The position numbers and the translations under genes were made by a program. Source: CAUZWH01 sp965247665 (GTDB lineage: Bacteria > Pseudomonadota > Alphaproteobacteria > SHVV01). Taken from it: a stretch of 64,000 nt of DNA. Below are positions 54,587-62,985 of the stretch, one piece after another. The notes below the pieces were generated by a model. That model made no database searches. It was not told where the DNA came from and was given only the letters and a program-made list of their open reading frames with translations. Numbering within the stretch: position 1 is the stretch's first letter; each line of letters opens with the position of its first letter. Where the stretch lies: NCBI GenBank assembly GCA_965247665.1, contig CBDFHH010000005.1, forward strand, positions 1,612,001-1,676,000, in the 5' to 3' direction.

Positions 54587-55519
54587 ATGAAATATGTCCT
54601 GACTCTGATTGGCAAGCCGGAAGACAACGCGATCGACGACGGGGTCGCCGACAGGGTCGGTTTTGCCCTGGCGCGGCGGGGCGCGACGACCGCGGCGGCG
54701 GATTGGTTGTCGAAGGGCCGGGCCGTCGATCTCCGCTTCGACGATCTGTCGCCCCGCCGCGCGCTGGCGGCGGCGCGAACCGTCACCGGCGACTTGCCCA
54801 TCGATTTGCACGCACAGCCGGTGGCTGGTCGCCGCAAGCGGTTGCTGGTCGCCGACATGGATTCGACCATCGTCGGCGTCGAAACGATCGACGAATTGGC
54901 GGATTGGATCGGCAAGCGTGACGAGGTTGCCGCGATCACCGCCGCGGCCATGGCGGGAAGGGTCGATTACGCAAGCTCGCTGCGAGCGCGTACGAAGCTG
55001 TTCGCCGGTCTCGCCGCCGACGTGCTCGCCACGGTCTATGCCGAGCGCGTCGCGCTCAGCCCCGGCGCCCGCGAATTGGTCGCGACCATGAAAGCAGCCA
55101 CCGCGATCACGGTGCTGGTGTCGAGCGGCTTCGACTATTTCGTCGCCCGAGTGGCCGCGGAACTCGGATTCGACGAGCATCATGCAAACCGGTTGGTGAT
55201 GGTGGACGACCGGTTGACCGGCGCGGTCGGCGAGCCCATCCTCGACGGCCGCAGCAAACGCGAGATTGTCGGGCGCACGGCGCGGGAGCACGCGATCGGC
55301 CTGCCCGACACGATGGCGATCGGCGATGGAGCCAATGACGTCGCGCTGCTCGACGCCGCCGGTCTGGGCATCGGCTATCGGGCCAAGCCGATCCTCGCCG
55401 AGCGAGCCGATATGTGTATCGACCACACCGATCTACGCACGCCGCTCTATCTTCAGGGATTTCGCGACGGCGAGATCGTCGGCGGCTCGAATGGTCCGGC
55501 GATCGAGATTGCGGTCTGA
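54587..55519 (+). CDS. serB: Phosphoserine phosphatase
   Basis: Last step of serine synthesis. The 310-residue HAD-family enzyme has an N-terminal ACT-like domain (about 1-80), then the nucleophile motif VADMDSTIVGVETIDELA, SSGFDYF (motif II), and AIGDGANDVALLDAAGLGIGYRAKP (motifs III-IV). ATG 54587 (MKYVLTLIGKP) is preferred because the long upstream reading is antisense to miaA. Confidence 0.95.
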   Translation: MKYVLTLIGKPEDNAIDDGVADRVGFALARRGATTAAADWLSKGRAVDLRFDDLSPRRALAAARTVTGDLPIDLHAQPVAGRRKRLLVADMDSTIVGVETIDELADWIGKRDEVAAITAAAMAGRVDYASSLRARTKLFAGLAADVLATVYAERVALSPGARELVATMKAATAITVLVSSGFDYFVARVAAELGFDEHHANRLVMVDDRLTGAVGEPILDGRSKREIVGRTAREHAIGLPDTMAIGDGANDVALLDAAGLGIGYRAKPILAERADMCIDHTDLRTPLYLQGFRDGEIVGGSNGPAIEIAV

Positions 55520-55530
55520 GCGTTGGTTGC

Positions 55531-56577
55531 CTAGACGTTGAAGAGGACATGCATCACGTCGCCGTCGCGCATGACGTATTGCTTGCCCTCGACGCGCAGC
55601 TTGCCGGCCGATTTGATGGCCTTTTCCGATCCGAACGCGCCGAGCTCATCGACGTGATAACACTCGGCCCGGATGAAGCCGCGGGCGAGATCGGAGTGGA
55701 TCGCCGCGGCGGCCTCCAGCGCGGTTGCACCCTGAGGAATAATCCACGCACGGACCATCTTCTCCGCGGCGGTATAGAAGGTGGTCAACCCCAACAGCGC
55801 GTTGAGTGCGCGCGCGAGGGGAGCGATCGCCGGCTCGTCAATCCCCATGGAACGGAGCATTTCCCCCCGTTCCTCACTCGGGAGCTCGGCGATCTCGCTT
55901 TCAAGCTCGGCGCACAGCACAACCAGCGCGGCACCGGCTTCGCCAACCCCCTCTCGCAATCGCTCGATCTCCGAAGCCGCACCCCCGAGATCGTCCTCGC
56001 GGACATTGGCGACGACCAATTGCGGTTGTGCCGATAGCAGACCGTAGTCGCGAAGGCGCATCCGCTCGCCATCGCTCCATTCACCTTCCCGCAAGGCTTG
56101 CTCGTCCTCCAGGAGCTGGCGGGCTTTCTCCAGGGCGTTGCGACGTGCCGCGGCTTCCTTGTCGCCGCCGCGGGCAGCCTTGGCGGTCCTCTCCAACGCG
56201 CCATCGACGAGCACCAAATCGGCGAGGATCAACTCGACACTCAGATCGGCGAAGGCGTCCGCCGGCTTCGCTCCATCGGTGAAGCAGTCGACGACGTGGC
56301 AGAGCGCATCGACCTGCCTGACATGCGCCAGCACGGTTGCATGATCCGCGCCGCCGCCGCGCGGGATCCCCGGGATGTCGACCAAATCAAGACGCGCCGG
56401 AACGATCTCACGTGTCGGCACGTAACGCACGATTTCGGCGAGCCGCGGATCCGGAATATCGGCCTGCCCCAGATGAGGATCGCGGGTGCCGGGCTGAATA
56501 TTGACGGTGTGCGCGGTTAGGGCCTGGAACAGCCTGGTCTTGCCAACGCCGGGAAAGCCGACGATACCGCATTCCAT
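55531..56577 (-). CDS. YchF/Obg-like GTPase
   Basis: A 348-residue TRAFAC GTPase related to YchF/OLA1. The P-loop is GFPGVGKTRLFQAL, the G3 region LVDIPGIPRGGG, and the base-recognition site reads VVANVREDD, the NxxE-type motif of YchF in place of NKxD. A coiled coil (about 135-180) and a C-terminal TGS domain (about 262-348) complete the family layout. It differs from canonical YchF (GLPNVGKSTLFNAL), so it is probably a divergent paralogue. It is convergent with serB. Confidence 0.85.
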   Translation of the reverse strand: MECGIVGFPGVGKTRLFQALTAHTVNIQPGTRDPHLGQADIPDPRLAEIVRYVPTREIVPARLDLVDIPGIPRGGGADHATVLAHVRQVDALCHVVDCFTDGAKPADAFADLSVELILADLVLVDGALERTAKAARGGDKEAAARRNALEKARQLLEDEQALREGEWSDGERMRLRDYGLLSAQPQLVVANVREDDLGGAASEIERLREGVGEAGAALVVLCAELESEIAELPSEERGEMLRSMGIDEPAIAPLARALNALLGLTTFYTAAEKMVRAWIIPQGATALEAAAAIHSDLARGFIRAECYHVDELGAFGSEKAIKSAGKLRVEGKQYVMRDGDVMHVLFNV

Positions 56578-56650
56578 ACTTGCTGTCCTGGCCGGTTCGA
56601 GCGGCGATCACGCACGCGAAGCGCCGGCGTTCCGCTCGACCGGGCCTCGC

Positions 56651-57712
56651 CTATGCCGGTCGATCCGGCTCGGGCCTGTGGGCGACCAACGCCGGCCGCA
56701 CCCGGTCGGCGATCGAATCGACGGCGGTGAGCCGGTCCGGCCCAAGGGTGTGATAGAGCACCGGGGTTTTGATGCCGACCGCGGCGAAACCCTGCAATCG
56801 ATCGATGCATTCGGCCGGCGTTCCGGCTACGGCGAGCGCGTTCACGACATCGTCGGGAACCGCCGCGACCGCCTCGTCATGGCGATTCCCATCGCCGGCC
56901 GACCGCAACCTCCGCTGCAGCTGCGTCACGCGATCGCGGTCGAGTCCGGCAAACACCGCACGAGTGGGATCGGGGTTCCGCCGCAAATAGTGCGCGACAA
57001 TCGGTTTCGCCGCCCGGCGCGCACGGTCGCCGTCCTCGTCGACCGAGAAAATGATGTAGCAGGCGATGTCGATGTCATCGATCGAACGACCCGCCGCGGC
57101 GAGCGCCGCGTGTATGTGGGCCATGCGGTCCTCGATAAAGGCCGGACCGCAGAAGATACTGAACAGAATGCCGTCGGCGCGCGGCGCGGCCATCTTCAGT
57201 GTTCGCGGTCCCATGGTGCCGAAATAGAGCGGCACGCGTTCGCGGACCGGCGTGAATTCGAGCTTGGCGCCGGGTTCGGGGAGACGAAATACGTCACCCC
57301 GGTAGGTGACACGCCCGCCCGCCAACAAGCCTTGGATGATTTCGCCGGTCTCGGCCAATGCACGAATCGGCCGTGGGTTTTCCAATCCGTGCGCCGTGAT
57401 CGCCGACCAGGCGGCGCCAAGCCCGAGCACCAGCCGTGGCCCCGCCAGCTCTTCGAGATCGGCGATTGCCATGGCGGTCTGCGCGGGATGGCGGGTGTAG
57501 GGATTGACGATGCCAAGCGCAATTTCGATCGATTCGGTCGCCACGGCGATTGCGGTAGCTTGGACGATGATATCGCGGCTGTGATGGTTTTCGGCCAACC
57601 AGATCCGCCCAAAGCCCCGCGCCTCGGCCTTGCGCGCGACCGCGCTGTTGTCGCGCGTCGACGAAACGCTGTAGAGCCCGATCTCGAGCTTCTCGAAGGG
57701 CGCGTCGTTCAT
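56651..57712 (-). CDS. LLM-class (luciferase-like) flavin-dependent oxidoreductase
   Basis: A 353-residue TIM-barrel flavoprotein of the bacterial luciferase superfamily (F420- or FMN-dependent). IWLAENHHSRDIIVQATAIA, IEIALGIVNPYTRHPAQTAM and RLVLGLGAAW are landmark strands. VPLYFGTMGPRTLKMAAPRADG is typical of the methylene-H4MPT-reductase-like branch. Substrate is unknown. It is divergent from the amidohydrolase gene at 58049, with a palindrome between them. Confidence 0.86.
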   Translation of the reverse strand: MNDAPFEKLEIGLYSVSSTRDNSAVARKAEARGFGRIWLAENHHSRDIIVQATAIAVATESIEIALGIVNPYTRHPAQTAMAIADLEELAGPRLVLGLGAAWSAITAHGLENPRPIRALAETGEIIQGLLAGGRVTYRGDVFRLPEPGAKLEFTPVRERVPLYFGTMGPRTLKMAAPRADGILFSIFCGPAFIEDRMAHIHAALAAAGRSIDDIDIACYIIFSVDEDGDRARRAAKPIVAHYLRRNPDPTRAVFAGLDRDRVTQLQRRLRSAGDGNRHDEAVAAVPDDVVNALAVAGTPAECIDRLQGFAAVGIKTPVLYHTLGPDRLTAVDSIADRVRPALVAHRPEPDRPA

Positions 57713-57795
57713 CGCGGTCCTCTATCCTACCCGCTGCCCCGGATGAAAGGGTCGTGCGACCGTTGCGGCCGCGCCGGGGACCGTCGCCGACGGTA

Positions 57796-57812
57796 GCACA
57801 TCGGCGATGTGC
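57796..57812. promoter_or_regulatory. Palindromic site in a divergent promoter region
   Basis: GCACATC at 57796-57802 and GATGTGC at 57806-57812 form a perfect 7-bp palindrome with a three-base centre. It lies in the 336-base gap between the divergent LLM oxidoreductase and amidohydrolase genes, where an operator is expected. The flanking bases extend it imperfectly. The rest of 57713-58048 holds no gene I can support. Confidence 0.4.
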
Positions 57813-58048
57813 CGACCACGCGGGTCGCGGCAAGACCCCTGGGCGAGGTTTCGACGCGGCGCATCTCGCGATCGCGAGCGGCGCGACACCGCACCTACGG
57901 GCCGGGAGCGGAATGGTGACGTCACCAACCTCATCGTCAACCGCCTCCATGCGTGCGCGGCCTCGATCCGGCGCCGCGCGCCGTCGCCCGATTCGCCACT
58001 CTCCCCGCGCTCGCCTAAAATTGCCCCGGGACGGGGCAGGAGACGACC

Positions 58049-59341
58049 ATGACGATCAACGGCAAGACCCTGGTCATCCAGGGCGGAACGCTCATCGACG
58101 GCACCGGCGGCAAGGCCGCGAAAAACGACTGCCTGGTGATCGAAGGCAACCGCATCAAGTCGGTCGGCGCCAAACCGAAAGGGCTTGGTCTGCGGAATCC
58201 GAACAAGGTCGAGCGCATCGATGCGACCGGCCAGTGGGTGATGCCGGGATTGATTGACGCCCACGTTCATCTCTCGTTCGGCCACCCGATGTATCCCGGT
58301 ATCGGCCGCGGCACGATCAGCGCCGAATTCACCGCTCTGCGCGCGGCGCTCAACGCGCAAGCCGTTCTGCGCGCCGGCGTCACCAGCATATCGGTGCCGG
58401 GCGGTGCCTGGTTCAGCGACGTCGCGGTGCGCGAAGCGATCAATGCCGGCATCATTCAGGGGCCGCGAATCTACTGTGCGGGGCGCCTGCTGAGCGTGCT
58501 CGGCGGCGGCGGCGATCGCGAACCGCACTGGGTCGGCACCCCGGATCATGCCATCAGCAAGCTGTGCCACGGCGCGCAGGAAATGGTCGCCGAGGTGCGG
58601 CGCCAAGCCAAGCATCACGTCGATTACATCAAGCTGATCGACAGCGATTGGGGCGATTTCCAAGCCTTCACCGACGACGAGCTCGCCGCGATCGCCGGCG
58701 AGGCGCACCGCCGCAATCTCAAATGCGCGATCCACAGCCGCGGCTCGGCTTCGACCCGGGCCGCGACCAAGGCCGGGTTCGACTGGATCATCCACGGCGA
58801 CCTCGCGAAGGACAAAGACCTCGACCTGATGGCCAAGCACGGCACCGCCGTTCTGCCCACATTCACCAGCGCCGTGCTGGCGATCCGGCGCGAGGGCGGT
58901 TTCGGTCTGTTCGCCAACGAAAAGGACGTGCTCACGCGTCACATGGACGCGTGCGCCGACATGTGCCGACGCGCCCACAAACGCGGCGTCAAACTGCTGT
59001 CGGGAAGCGACACCGGCAACATCGGCTGGATGAGCTACGGCACCTACCACGCCAAGGAAGCCGAGATCTTCGTCAACGATGTCGGCCTGACGCCGATGCA
59101 GGCGATCGTCTCGATGACGCGCGATAATGCCGTGACGGTCGGGCTCGAGGGCGAGGTCGGCACCCTCGAAGCCGGCAGGCTTGCCGACGTGATCGTGCTC
59201 GACGCCGACCCGCTGGCCGATATCACCGTGCTGCAGGATCCGCGCCATCTGTCGGCGGTGATCAAGGACGGTCAGCCGGTCGATTTCGCCGCCGAAGCCG
59301 CTGCCGACCTGCTTCAGTTCCAGCGCATCGCCGCCGAATAG
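58049..59341 (+). CDS. Amidohydrolase (imidazolonepropionase/prolidase-like)
   Basis: A 430-residue metal-dependent hydrolase. LVIQGGTLIDGTGGKAA opens the beta-sandwich. GLIDAHVHLSFG carries the HxH metal pair, YIKLIDSD the bridging Lys, CAIHSRGS and WIIHGDL the metal histidines, and LLSGSDTGNIG the catalytic Asp. The closing LEAGRLADVIVLDADPLADI is typical. It differs from the short amidohydrolase-2 family genes elsewhere in the window. The two Rieske genes follow, probably in one operon. Confidence 0.88.
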   Translation: MTINGKTLVIQGGTLIDGTGGKAAKNDCLVIEGNRIKSVGAKPKGLGLRNPNKVERIDATGQWVMPGLIDAHVHLSFGHPMYPGIGRGTISAEFTALRAALNAQAVLRAGVTSISVPGGAWFSDVAVREAINAGIIQGPRIYCAGRLLSVLGGGGDREPHWVGTPDHAISKLCHGAQEMVAEVRRQAKHHVDYIKLIDSDWGDFQAFTDDELAAIAGEAHRRNLKCAIHSRGSASTRAATKAGFDWIIHGDLAKDKDLDLMAKHGTAVLPTFTSAVLAIRREGGFGLFANEKDVLTRHMDACADMCRRAHKRGVKLLSGSDTGNIGWMSYGTYHAKEAEIFVNDVGLTPMQAIVSMTRDNAVTVGLEGEVGTLEAGRLADVIVLDADPLADITVLQDPRHLSAVIKDGQPVDFAAEAAADLLQFQRIAAE

Positions 59342-59501
59342 GGCGAGCGCGGAAGCAAACGACGCCGTCATCGCGACTCGGAACCGTAGCGCCAACCCCA
59401 AGCCGCGACGCCATGCACGCCATCTCGGCGTGCAATGGGGCGCACTCTTTGGCATCATCGGCGCTCCGGGGCGAAGATCGCCGCGTTCCAGGGAGCGGCC
59501 G

Positions 59502-60863
59502 TTGGATATTCAGAAGACCGAGAGCGTCAAGGTGCCCTACGGCGCTTACCATCAGCGCCAGGTTCCGCGCGAGGACGCGTTTCTGACCCACACCGGTCCC
59601 GGCACGCCGTGCGGCGAATATCTCCGGCGCTTCTGGCACCCGATCGCCTACAGCCATGAGCTCAAGGATCTGCCGGTGCGCAAGAAGATCATGGGCGAGG
59701 ATCTGGTGGCGTTCCGCGACGGCCGCGGCCAGGTTGGGCTGCTGCAGTTGCATTGTTGCCACCGCGGCACCTCGCTCGAGTTCGGCCGCATCGAGGAGCG
59801 CGGTATCCGCTGCTGCTATCACGGCTGGCAATTCGACGTCGACGGCAAGATCCTCGATACGCCGATCGAGCCGCCCGCCAGCAATCTCAAGGACCGCTTC
59901 TACCACGGCGCCTACATCGCACAGGAACACCACGGCATGGTCTGGGGCTATATGGGCCCGCCGGAGAAGATCCCCGACAGGTCCAATTTCGACCTGCTGT
60001 CGATCCCCGGCTACACTTTCGAGCCGGGCGAGCTGCACGGCGGCCCCAACCACAAGCCGTGCAACTGGCTGCAGATCGTCGACAACTTCGTCGATCCGCA
60101 GCACGAGGAGTACCTCCACGCTCGGCACTCGGGCTGCCAGTTCATCAGCCGCAACGGCAAATTCGTCGAGGAGCTGTCAATCTTCGGCGAAGGCGAATAT
60201 GTGGTGTCGCCGACCGGCATCATCACCCTCGAGACGCGGCGCGTCGGCCCCGAAACGGTGTGGGTGCGCAATATCGAGTTCATCTGGCCCAACATCGCGG
60301 TGCTGGGGCAGATCCCGGAATGGCCGCCGGTGTTCGCCGACGGCCAGGACGAGATTCACGACTTCCCGATCACCTTCGACTGGGCGGTGCCGATGGACGA
60401 CGTCAACACGATGGAGATGAGCCTGGTGCTGACGCCGATCGGTGAACAGAATCCGCGCACCCGCTACGCGATGCCGGCGTTGGAATCGAACTCTTCGGGA
60501 CGGCCCTATGAGGAGATGCAGCGCACGCCCGGCGACTACGAGGCGCAGATCGGTCAGCGGCCGATCGCCATCCATGCCCGCGAGCATCTCGGCGCGATCG
60601 ACAGGGGTGTGGCGATGCTGCGCCGGGGCCTGCGCGAGGCGATCGCAAAGGTGCAGGAGGGCGAGGATCCGCCCAATGTGTGGCGCGACGGCCGTATGGT
60701 GCCGACCTATTCGGGCGATGCGGCGCTGCGGATCGCGGCGCTGGCCGACGCGGAGGAAGACAAGGCGATGATCCGCCAAGCCGGTATCGAGCTGGCCGAG
60801 CGTCTGATTGCCGGGGGCGGCCACAGCCATTGGACCCGGCCGGCCGAGAGCGCCGCCGAGTAA
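59502..60863 (+). CDS. Rieske oxygenase, phthalate-dioxygenase-like (first of tandem pair)
   Basis: A 453-residue oxygenase of the class without a beta subunit. Rieske ligands are Cys85 and His87 in HCCHRG, and Cys104 and His107 in CCYHGW. The mononuclear iron segment is LQIVDNFVDPQHEEYLHARH. The start is TTG 59502, preceded by GGGAGCGG; the longer ATG frame adds unconserved residues. The paralogue at 60911 shares the motif PCGEYLRRFW and the whole layout. The reductase partner is not in the window. Confidence 0.88.
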   Translation: MDIQKTESVKVPYGAYHQRQVPREDAFLTHTGPGTPCGEYLRRFWHPIAYSHELKDLPVRKKIMGEDLVAFRDGRGQVGLLQLHCCHRGTSLEFGRIEERGIRCCYHGWQFDVDGKILDTPIEPPASNLKDRFYHGAYIAQEHHGMVWGYMGPPEKIPDRSNFDLLSIPGYTFEPGELHGGPNHKPCNWLQIVDNFVDPQHEEYLHARHSGCQFISRNGKFVEELSIFGEGEYVVSPTGIITLETRRVGPETVWVRNIEFIWPNIAVLGQIPEWPPVFADGQDEIHDFPITFDWAVPMDDVNTMEMSLVLTPIGEQNPRTRYAMPALESNSSGRPYEEMQRTPGDYEAQIGQRPIAIHAREHLGAIDRGVAMLRRGLREAIAKVQEGEDPPNVWRDGRMVPTYSGDAALRIAALADAEEDKAMIRQAGIELAERLIAGGGHSHWTRPAESAAE

Positions 60864-60910
60864 GCCGGCGCCGGCCGGGCCGGGGCGAACGGACGGGAGG
60901 AAGCACGACG

Positions 60911-62281
60911 ATGAGTACGGTGGACAGAGAGATCGGCAAGACCGGGTTCATCAAGCGGCCATTCGGCGCCTACCACCAGCGCGACCCCGGTCCCGAGGAT
61001 GCGTTCCTCACCCATGTCGGCCCCGGCACCCCGTGCGGCGAATATCTCCGCCGCTTCTGGCAGCCGGTCGCCTACGCGCATGAACTCGCCGACCTGCCGC
61101 TACGGCGGCGCATCATGGGCGAGGATCTCGTGATCTTCCGCGACCGCCGCGGCGAGGTCGGGTTGCTGCAGCTGCATTGCAGCCACCGCGGCACGTCTTT
61201 GGAGTATGGCCGCATCGAGGAGCGCGGCATACGCTGCTGCTACCACGGCTGGCTGTTCGACGTCGACGGCAAGATCCTCGACACGCCGCTGGAGCCGCCG
61301 GACAGCAATCTCAAGGAGCGCTTCTATCACGGCGCCTATCCGGTGCGCGAGCACGGCGGCGTGATCTGGACCTATATGGGGCCGCCCGAGGAGATGCCCG
61401 ACATGTGGGCGCTCGATCTGCTGCACATTCCGGGCTACCGACTTGAGTGCGGCGAAGTGCATGGCGCGCCCAACCTCAAGGAATGCAACTGGCTTCAGAT
61501 CGTCGACAATTTCGTCGACCCGCAGCACGAGGAATGGCTGCACGCCGAGCATTCCGGGGTTCAGTTCACCACCCCCGACGGTCGGCAGGTCGAAGCGCTG
61601 ACCATGCTCGGCGAAGCCGAGTATATCGAGACCGATACCAGCATCGTCACGCTGGAGATGCGGCGGCTCGACGACGAGACCGTGTGGGTGCGCAATATCG
61701 AGTACATCTGGCCCAACATCGCCGCGCTCGGACAGCTGCCGACCTGGCCGCCCGAGCTGGCCGACGGCGAGGACGAGATGCACGCGCTGCCCTACCTGGT
61801 GCTGTGGGCGGTGCCGATCGACGATGTCAACCTGATCGAAATCAGCCTGGTGTTGACGCCCGAGGGCCAGGACAACCCCCGCACCAAAAAGGCGGCGCCG
61901 GCGCTCAAATACAACGCCTCGGGACGCAGCTACGACGAGATGCAGCGCGAGCCCGGCGACTACGAGGCGCAAATCGGGCAGGGACCGATCGCGGTCCATG
62001 CGCGCGAGCATCTCGGCACCTCGGACAGGGGGGTGGCGATGATGCGGCGCGGCATAGGCGAGGCCATAGCGACGGTACGCGACGGCATCGACCCGCCCAA
62101 TGTGCGGCGCAACGGCAAGCTGATGCCGACCTATGGCGGCGATTCCGCGATCCGGGTGCCGAAGGCGGCCGATCCGGCCGAAGACGCGTCGTTGATCCGC
62201 AAGGCCGGCCGCGACCTGATCGACCGCTATGTCAAGCAGGGCGGCCACATCCCGCTGTGCGAGGCCAAAGCCGCGGAGTAG
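60911..62281 (+). CDS. Rieske oxygenase, phthalate-dioxygenase-like (second of tandem pair)
   Basis: A 456-residue paralogue of the preceding gene. The Rieske motifs are HCSHRG and CCYHGW. The iron-site stretch LQIVDNFVDPQHEEWLHAEH and the tail SYDEMQREPGDYEAQIGQGP match it closely. ATG 60911 follows GGGAGGAAGCACGACG. The two genes lie 47 bases apart and arose by tandem duplication. Divergence in the central region suggests different substrates. Confidence 0.9.
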   Translation: MSTVDREIGKTGFIKRPFGAYHQRDPGPEDAFLTHVGPGTPCGEYLRRFWQPVAYAHELADLPLRRRIMGEDLVIFRDRRGEVGLLQLHCSHRGTSLEYGRIEERGIRCCYHGWLFDVDGKILDTPLEPPDSNLKERFYHGAYPVREHGGVIWTYMGPPEEMPDMWALDLLHIPGYRLECGEVHGAPNLKECNWLQIVDNFVDPQHEEWLHAEHSGVQFTTPDGRQVEALTMLGEAEYIETDTSIVTLEMRRLDDETVWVRNIEYIWPNIAALGQLPTWPPELADGEDEMHALPYLVLWAVPIDDVNLIEISLVLTPEGQDNPRTKKAAPALKYNASGRSYDEMQREPGDYEAQIGQGPIAVHAREHLGTSDRGVAMMRRGIGEAIATVRDGIDPPNVRRNGKLMPTYGGDSAIRVPKAADPAEDASLIRKAGRDLIDRYVKQGGHIPLCEAKAAE

Positions 62282-62438
62282 GGGCGCACGGCGGCGCAGC
62301 GGCGTGATCGAGCCTCGACACTCGCCTTGCTCGGCGAGAATGCGGCGGATATCGCTAGACCAAGTCCGCGTCGCCAACGCGGTGAAGAATGCGCCCGACG
62401 TGCGAGAGGTCTCCGTCAAGCGCGGCTAAACGTTGAAA

Positions 62439-62747
62439 TCAATTTGGAAACTCTAACTCTTTGCTGATCTCATACACTTTTGCCTCCATTGACTTCGTGC
62501 GAAGTCCACCCAAGGCTTCTTGAAAAGCTGCCATATGGGGTGTCTTGAAATGGGGTCCCAGTGCTTCCATTGATTCCCAGATCTCGTAGATGCGAATTAT
62601 CATGGGATCGTTGATGTCAACTGAAGAGACATACTTCAAGCAACCAGATTCTTTTCGGGTTTTTTCGTCCATGATGCGGAACGCACCACGTACCTCATCG
62701 ACGGAATCTTCCTCCTCAAGGACAACTTCTACTGCAACAATTATCAT
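62439..62747 (-). CDS. Antibiotic biosynthesis monooxygenase (ABM/YgiN) family protein
   Basis: A 102-residue ferredoxin-like fold protein, MIIVAVEVVLEEEDSVDEV, with CLKYVSSVDINDP and IYEIWESMEALGPHFKTPHM, the ABM family core (W-x-S, H-x-x-x-P-H). Members oxidise quinols or aromatic polyketides without cofactors. The start ATG 62747 has AGGAA at ideal spacing. The gene is AT-richer than its neighbours and next to a transposase tail, suggesting acquisition by transposition. Confidence 0.75.
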   Translation of the reverse strand: MIIVAVEVVLEEEDSVDEVRGAFRIMDEKTRKESGCLKYVSSVDINDPMIIRIYEIWESMEALGPHFKTPHMAAFQEALGGLRTKSMEAKVYEISKELEFPN

Positions 62748-62755
62748 GACATTCC

Positions 62756-62985
62756 TCACATAACTGTGTTCATGGTTGGAGGTGGAGGCGGGTCGCCCAT
62801 GCAGTGATTGAGATTGCGGATGTAGTTCTGTGCCGATAGGAAACCAAAGGCTTTGTGGATGATGATTTTCGCTTTGTTGTTCAATCCTTCGGCTCGCGCG
62901 TTATGGATCGGGACACGAAAGTAGAGGCGTACCTTCCGTTCCTTGGGGATTTTCCCGCAGACCGAGGTCGTGACCGATGCGAAGC
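62756..62985 (-). mobile_element. ISL3-type transposase C-terminal remnant
   Basis: The minus strand reads YFRVPIHNARAEGLNNKAKI and HKAFGFLSAQNYIRNLNHCM before the stop at 62758-62756. N-x-R-x-E-G-x-N-N-K-x-K followed by H-K-A-x-G-F is the C-terminal signature of ISL3-family transposases. Only about 70 residues remain; the catalytic domain and inverted repeats are absent. It is wedged between the ABM gene and the cyclase. Confidence 0.7.

Noticed and set aside
57722..59458. A 578-codon open frame on the minus strand opposite the amidohydrolase
   Set aside because: It mirrors a well-supported gene in a high-GC region, where long antisense frames are common, and contains no recognisable domain.
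61100..62419. A 439-codon minus-strand frame opposite the second tandem Rieske gene
   Set aside because: Antisense shadow rich in His, Arg and Val with no family match. The sense strand carries clear Rieske motifs.
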